Of a stretch of DNA of 64,000 nt, positions 60,041-64,000 are shown one piece after another. This DNA comes from Nocardioides dokdonensis FR1436 (lineage in GTDB: Bacteria > Actinomycetota > Actinomycetes > Propionibacteriales > Nocardioidaceae). Made by a program: the position numbers and the translations under genes. Below the pieces are notes generated by a model that saw only the letters and a program-made list of their open reading frames with translations, made no database searches and was not told the origin of the DNA. The stretch's first letter is position 1; each line of letters starts with the position of its first letter. The stretch covers positions 620,001 to 684,000 of the forward strand of contig NZ_CP015079.1 of NCBI RefSeq assembly GCF_001653335.1, in the 5' to 3' direction.

Positions 60041-61242
60041 GCCGTCACCTCCGTGGTGTCGTGCTGGGCGGTGGAGAGCTCGGCGCGCACGTCGGCGCCG
60101 TGCTGGTCGAGCAGCGGGGCGGTGCTGCGCAGCGCGTAGCCGCGCTCCATCCGCCACGGCGCCCCGGCGTACTCCAGCCGGCCGGCGGCGGGGTGGTCGC
60201 CCACCTCGAACGCGCCGCGCTCCCGGAAGTGCGGGTGCGCCATGACCTCGGAGACCGCGAGGTAGGCGGTGACCGGGATCCGTGCCCCCTCGGCCGCCTC
60301 CATCACCTCGATCTTCGGTCGCGCCGCGATCCAGGCCGTGACGTGGGCCATGAAGTCCTCGCGGTCCTCACCGACCACGGTCTGCCGGTCCAGGAAGCGC
60401 TCCCGGAACGCCGGGTCGTCGGCCGCGATCAGATGCACGAAGCGGTTCCAGAAGGCCTGGTTGGTGACGTAGACCATGACGAAGCCGTCGGCGGCGCGGA
60501 AGGGGCCGGTGAACGTGGCTCCGTGGCGGTGCGGGCTGCGGGCCCCGCGCGGCGCGATGATGCCGGAGTACGACGCCGAGAGCAGGTACGACGCCCGGCG
60601 GTCGGCGCCCGCGAGCAGGACCTCTTGGCCCGAGACGTCGATGGTGGCGCCTCGACCGGTGCGTCGGGCACGCAGCAGCCCGGCCATCGTGGCCTGGGCG
60701 GCGGTGCGTCCGACGGTGTAGTGCTCGAGCAGGCCCGGCTTGCGCAGCGGAGCCCGGTCGGCCTGACCGGTGGCGTGCATCGGGCCGCCGGCGCCCTGCA
60801 GCACCAGCCCGGTGGCCTCGCGGTCGCGGTAGGGGCCGCTCTGCCCGAACGCGCTGATCCGGGTGAGCACCAGGCTCGGGTTGAGCTCGCGCAGCACGTC
60901 CGGGCCGAGCCCGAGCTCCTCGAGGTGACCGGGGCGGAAGGACTCGACCACGGCGTGCGCGCTGCGGACCAGGTCGAGCAGCACCTCGCGGTCGGCGTCG
61001 TCGCGCAGGTCGAGCGCGACCGAGCGCTTGTTGGTGTTGAGGTGCAGGAAGAGCGCACTGCGCTCCGGGTCCGGCACGTCGTCCGGGAAGGGACCCCAGG
61101 CCCGGGTCAGGCTCCCCTCGCCGGGACGCTCCACCTTCACCACGTCGGCGCCGAAGTCACCGAAGAGCTTGGCGGCGTACTCGCCGGCGACCCAGCGGGA
61201 CAGGTCGAGGACCCGGACCCCGGACAGCACCTGGTCAGTCAA
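60037..61242 (-). CDS. class III CoA-transferase (CaiB/BaiF family), second subunit
   Basis: A 401-residue family III CoA-transferase with GVRVLDLSRWVAGEYAAKLF, FGADVVKVERPGEGS, LNTNKRSVALDL and NPSLVLTRISAFGQSGPYRD. A TTG start at 61242 is proposed because AAGGAG precedes it and no ATG or GTG fits; it overlaps the acyl-CoA dehydrogenase stop (61235-61237). It is probably the partner of the next gene. Its role is likely entry of a free acid into the CoA pathway, since operon B lacks its own ligase. Confidence 0.85.
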   Translation of the reverse strand: MTDQVLSGVRVLDLSRWVAGEYAAKLFGDFGADVVKVERPGEGSLTRAWGPFPDDVPDPERSALFLHLNTNKRSVALDLRDDADREVLLDLVRSAHAVVESFRPGHLEELGLGPDVLRELNPSLVLTRISAFGQSGPYRDREATGLVLQGAGGPMHATGQADRAPLRKPGLLEHYTVGRTAAQATMAGLLRARRTGRGATIDVSGQEVLLAGADRRASYLLSASYSGIIAPRGARSPHRHGATFTGPFRAADGFVMVYVTNQAFWNRFVHLIAADDPAFRERFLDRQTVVGEDREDFMAHVTAWIAARPKIEVMEAAEGARIPVTAYLAVSEVMAHPHFRERGAFEVGDHPAAGRLEYAGAPWRMERGYALRSTAPLLDQHGADVRAELSTAQHDTTEVTA

Positions 61243-62386
61243 GACCGATCTCCTTCTCCAGCCAGCGGCCGGCCACGTCGGGCCCGCCTCCGAGGACACC
61301 GAACCTGCGGGCGCGCTCCGACCACAGGTGCAGGTCCGTCTCCAGGACGTAGCCCATGCCGCCGTGCAGTTGGTGGGCGTCGAGCGTGGCGCGACGGTAG
61401 GCGGTCGAGGCGTGCATGACCGCCACCGCGGTCTCGCGGGTGGCGAGCCGGCCGCGGCCCAACCAGAAGAGGGCGCTGCGCGCGGCCAGCCGGGCCGCCT
61501 GCACCGCGATGTGGATGTCGGCGACGAGGTGCTGGGCGGCCTGGAACGACGCGATCGGGCGACCGAACTGCTCGCGGCCGGTGGTGTAGTCGACCGTGCG
61601 CTCGAGGACGGCCTGCGCACCGCCGACCATGTCGAGGCACTGCAGCGCGCGGATCGTCAGGGCGACCCGGCGCACGTCGTCGGCGGCGAGCCCGTCACCG
61701 GTGGGCCCGGCCAGCACGTCGGCGCCGGCCACCCGCACCCGGTCGAGCCGCAGGCGCTGCCAGCGGTCGCCGTCGCTCGCCGGCAGCGGCGTCATGGCGA
61801 CGCCGGCGCTGGCGGGGTCGAGGAGCAGTCCGATGAGGCGGTCCGGCTCGCCGTACGTCGTGACGCGCGCGGTGAGGAGGAGCTGCTGCGCCTGGTCGGC
61901 GTCGCCCACGAAGTCGACCTCGCCGTTGACCTCGAAGGCGGGGCCGTCGGGGCCGGTCACCGGCTCGGCGGCGAGCCGGGGTCGGACGTCCGTCGCGTCG
62001 TAGGGGCTGTTGACGGCGACGGTGCCGCGGACCTCGCCGCGGCAGATCGTCGGCAGCAGCCGCTTGCGGTGCATGTCGTCGCCGAGGGCGTCGACCGCGA
62101 GGCCGAGGTGGAGGGTGCTCAGCACGACGCTGGGGCACAGCGCCCGACCCGCCTCGACGGCGAACACGGCGAGGTCGTCGAGCGTGCCGCCGGCACCTCC
62201 GAACTCCTCGGCGAAGGGCAGGCCGAGGACGTCGGCGTTGGTCAGCGCCCGCCACAGGTCCTGCGGGACGCCCCCGGCGTCCGCCTCGAGGGACCGGCGG
62301 ACCACGTCGGTGGTGCAGTGGGTGGTGAGCACGTGGCGCAGCGCGTCGGTGAGGTCGCGCTCCTGCTCGGTGGCGATGAGCTTCAT
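61235..62386 (-). CDS. acyl-CoA dehydrogenase, beta-type subunit
   Basis: A 383-residue acyl-CoA dehydrogenase. It has FAEEFGGAGGTLDDLAVFA in the N-domain, GREQFGRPIASFQAAQHLVAD near residue 270 and QLHGGMGYVLETDLHLW near the end. The middle SEPGAGSD-type FAD segment is degenerate and there is no C-terminal NEVLRD-type element, so it looks like the beta subunit of an alpha2beta2 steroid-type enzyme. The neighbour upstream has those elements. The ATG at 62386 follows GAGGAGG, nine bases after the neighbour's stop. Confidence 0.87.
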   Translation of the reverse strand: MKLIATEQERDLTDALRHVLTTHCTTDVVRRSLEADAGGVPQDLWRALTNADVLGLPFAEEFGGAGGTLDDLAVFAVEAGRALCPSVVLSTLHLGLAVDALGDDMHRKRLLPTICRGEVRGTVAVNSPYDATDVRPRLAAEPVTGPDGPAFEVNGEVDFVGDADQAQQLLLTARVTTYGEPDRLIGLLLDPASAGVAMTPLPASDGDRWQRLRLDRVRVAGADVLAGPTGDGLAADDVRRVALTIRALQCLDMVGGAQAVLERTVDYTTGREQFGRPIASFQAAQHLVADIHIAVQAARLAARSALFWLGRGRLATRETAVAVMHASTAYRRATLDAHQLHGGMGYVLETDLHLWSERARRFGVLGGGPDVAGRWLEKEIGLD

Positions 62387-62395
62387 GGGTCCTCC

Positions 62396-63586
62396 TCAGC
62401 GTCCGTAGGACGGCATCGCGTGGCCTCGCTGCGCGATGACGTCGCGCAGCACCTCGTTGGCGCCGGCACCGAACCGCATGAGCGGGGCGATCCGGTAGAG
62501 CCGCTCGAAGCGGCCGTCGTCAGGAGCGTCCGGGGTGCGGTGACCCAGGAGGCCGTCGGGCCCGAGCAGGTCGAGAGCCACCTCGGCGATGCGCTGGCGC
62601 AGCTCGCTGGTGAAGATCTTCTCGGTGCTCACCTCGATGCTCGGGATGATGCTGTCGGCGAGCATCGAGGCCGCCTCGAACCCCATCAGCTTGGCCACCT
62701 CGACGTCGGCGTCGAGCTGGGCGAGCCGCCGCCGCACGGCCGGCTCGCTGGCGGGCACGACGCCGTCGCGGCGCGGGCGGCGCGCCAGGTCGAGGAGGTC
62801 GTCGACCGCTCGGCGCAGGTCGCCGGCGTTGGTCAGGGCCCCGCGCTCGAGGTCCAGTGCTCCGGTGATGTAGCGCCAGCCCTTGTTGGCCTCGCCGACG
62901 AGGTTCGTGGCGGGCACCCGGACGTTGTCGAAGAACGCCTCGTTGGTGCGGTAGCCGGACCAGGCGACCAGCGGCCGGATCGTCACGCCGGGGGCGTCGA
63001 CGGGCACGATGATGACCGAGATGCCCTTGTGCTTGGGCGCGTCGGGGTCGGTGCGCACGCAGAGCCACTCGTGGGTGGACCGCTGGGCGCCGCTGTTCCA
63101 GATCTTGGAGCCGTTGATGACCCACTCGCCGTCCTCCATCGTCCCCTCGAGGACGGCGCGCGTGCGGAGGCTGGCGAGGTCGGTGCCGGCGCCGGGCTCG
63201 GAGTAGCCCACCGCGCAGATCAGCTCACCACGCGCGATCGGCGGGAGGAACTCGCTCTTGTTGTGCTCGGTGCCGTGGCGCATGATCATCGGCGCCACCG
63301 AGGTCACGGTCAGGTCCGGCCCGGGGACGCCCCAGTACTCGAACTCGCTGACCAGCAGGTGCTGGCGGATCGGTCCGAGCCCGAGGCCGCCGAACTCCAC
63401 CGGCCAGTTGAGGCCGAACCAGCCCTTCTCGCCGACGGCGCGCCGGAACGCGGCCACCTCGCCGTCGAGGACCTCCAGGTCGGAGGCGGCCAGCTCGGCC
63501 CGCAGCTGCGGCGTGACGTGCTCGCGGAGGAAGACGCGGACCTCCTCACGCCAGGCGCGCTGGTCTGCGTCGAGCTCGAAGTCCAC
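62396..63586 (-). CDS. acyl-CoA dehydrogenase, alpha-type subunit; first gene of operon B
   Basis: A 396-residue acyl-CoA dehydrogenase with AVGYSEPGAGTDLASLRTRA (substrate and FAD binding), INGSKIWNSGAQ, and the C-terminal FGAGANEVLRDVIAQRG that binds FAD across the dimer. It starts with GTG at 63586. It probably pairs with the next gene as a heterotetramer that desaturates a bulky acyl-CoA. It is the first of twelve minus-strand genes ending at 50598, and a palindromic operator lies 37 bases upstream. Confidence 0.88.
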   Translation of the reverse strand: MDFELDADQRAWREEVRVFLREHVTPQLRAELAASDLEVLDGEVAAFRRAVGEKGWFGLNWPVEFGGLGLGPIRQHLLVSEFEYWGVPGPDLTVTSVAPMIMRHGTEHNKSEFLPPIARGELICAVGYSEPGAGTDLASLRTRAVLEGTMEDGEWVINGSKIWNSGAQRSTHEWLCVRTDPDAPKHKGISVIIVPVDAPGVTIRPLVAWSGYRTNEAFFDNVRVPATNLVGEANKGWRYITGALDLERGALTNAGDLRRAVDDLLDLARRPRRDGVVPASEPAVRRRLAQLDADVEVAKLMGFEAASMLADSIIPSIEVSTEKIFTSELRQRIAEVALDLLGPDGLLGHRTPDAPDDGRFERLYRIAPLMRFGAGANEVLRDVIAQRGHAMPSYGR

Positions 63587-63622
63587 CCTGTTCGTCCTCT
63601 CCAGACGTACGCCGTTCCGAAC

Positions 63623-63639
63623 TATGCCGATTCGGCATA
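63623..63639. promoter_or_regulatory. operator palindrome upstream of operon B
   Basis: TATGCC-GATTC-GGCATA is a perfect inverted repeat, with the same arms and ATTC spacer as the palindrome at 38830-38850 in the esterase/PadR promoter. It is 37 bases upstream of the operon B start at 63586. Confidence 0.72.
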
Positions 63640-63752
63640 TAGGCAGTCAAGGGCATCAGACGCACGCTGTCAACGAGTGGTCCCACCCGCAGAGGAAGGC
63701 ACGGGGACAGCCCGAGAGGACCGGGGAAGCGCCCCCACCCGAGCGCTTGTCC

Positions 63753-63920
63753 CTAGCCTCGATCGCTGGTCCCGTCCGCGCGCCAGACCATCCCGCAGCT
63801 GGTGCACTCCGAGGCCACCGATGGCGTGGGGACCCACTTGCCCTTGAGCTTGACGTTGGTCTCGAGCGGGCGCAGCGGCCCGCCGCAGTCTCGGCACCTG
63901 GCATCCGCTGGATCTGTCAT
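63753..63920 (-). CDS. small zinc-ribbon protein
   Basis: A 55-residue protein with two CxxC pairs (ARCRDCGGPLRPLE and ECTSCGMVWR) 26 residues apart, a treble-clef or zinc-ribbon pattern that should bind one zinc. The basic stretch NVKLKGKWVP lies between the pairs. The start is ATG 63920; the frame is open to 63953. It sits upstream of operon B in the same direction but 166 bases away, with the operator in between, so it is probably a separate transcript. Function unknown. Confidence 0.6.
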   Translation of the reverse strand: MTDPADARCRDCGGPLRPLETNVKLKGKWVPTPSVASECTSCGMVWRADGTSDRG

Positions 63921-64000
63921 CCCTGCACCTTGTCGGCTCCCGCGCTTCGCCACAACAGGCTGATCCCGAGACCGGGGTCGCAGATGAGGTGGGCGGAGCC

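Noticed and set aside
1..64000. tRNA, rRNA, CRISPR arrays, riboswitches and phage structural genes
   Set aside because: Looked for cloverleaf ends, spaced direct repeats and known motifs; nothing convincing was seen by eye.

Overview
The window is high-GC (roughly 70%) bacterial DNA with dense, overlapping genes, many GTG starts and families typical of Actinobacteria: IpdABC-type steroid genes, a MIO histidine ammonia-lyase, a mycothiol-dependent maleylpyruvate-isomerase-like protein and PadR, IclR and TetR regulators. A Nocardioidaceae-like actinomycete such as Nocardioides or Pimelobacter is the best guess. That is inferred from gene content only. No rRNA, tRNA or CRISPR array was found.

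Region 1 (1-21.3 kb) is a nearly complete KstR2-type regulon for catabolism of the last two steroid rings (HIP pathway). It has the same genes as the M. tuberculosis Rv3548c-Rv3564 block: two SDRs, echA20, ipdA, ipdB, ipdC, then fadA6, kstR2, ipdF and fadE30 on the minus strand, divergent from fadD3, an enoyl-CoA hydratase, fadE31, fadE32, fadE33 and a thioesterase. A perfect KstR2 operator (AnCAAGnnCTTGnT) lies between fadE30 and fadD3. Degenerate copies lie in two other divergent promoters. A KstD-like flavoprotein, an IclR regulator and a second KstR2-like TetR protein are extra. FadD3 would make HIP-CoA; FadE30, IpdF, IpdC and EchA20 process it and open the five-membered ring; IpdAB opens the six-membered ring; FadA6 and FadE31-33 finish beta-oxidation.

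Region 2 (21.2-27 kb) is an accessory island of lower GC. It holds an IS110-family element, a small membrane protein, a tyrosine recombinase broken by an in-frame amber codon, a decayed small gene, and two exported proteins of unknown function. Region 3 (27-34 kb) is mixed housekeeping: a DksA-like zinc finger, hutU-hutH, a SRPBCC protein with a TetR regulator, and a baeRF-type protein next to an HPF-like ribosome-associated protein with DosR-like boxes upstream.

Region 4 (34-64 kb) is a large uncharacterised catabolic locus. Operon A (38.8 to 33.9 kb, minus) encodes an esterase, a Baeyer-Villiger monooxygenase (BVMO), an SDR and an acyl-CoA synthetase. It diverges from a PadR regulator, an amidohydrolase and a COG0523 GTPase. 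Operon B (63.6 to 50.6 kb, minus) has twelve tightly spaced genes: two acyl-CoA dehydrogenases, two class III CoA-transferases, two MaoC hotdog proteins, an Ltp-type thiolase-like protein, a DUF35 protein, an amidohydrolase, an esterase, a second BVMO and a zinc alcohol dehydrogenase. The same palindrome (ATGCC-nATTC-GGCAT) precedes both operons, suggesting one regulator controls both. Between them lie a hydroxyacid dehydrogenase, a class II aldolase with a divergent IclR regulator, an orphan ABC solute-binding lipoprotein, and alcohol and aldehyde dehydrogenase genes. The whole looks like a pathway that oxidises a cyclic or branched ketone or alcohol to an ester, hydrolyses it, and beta-oxidises the acids. 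The substrate is unknown.
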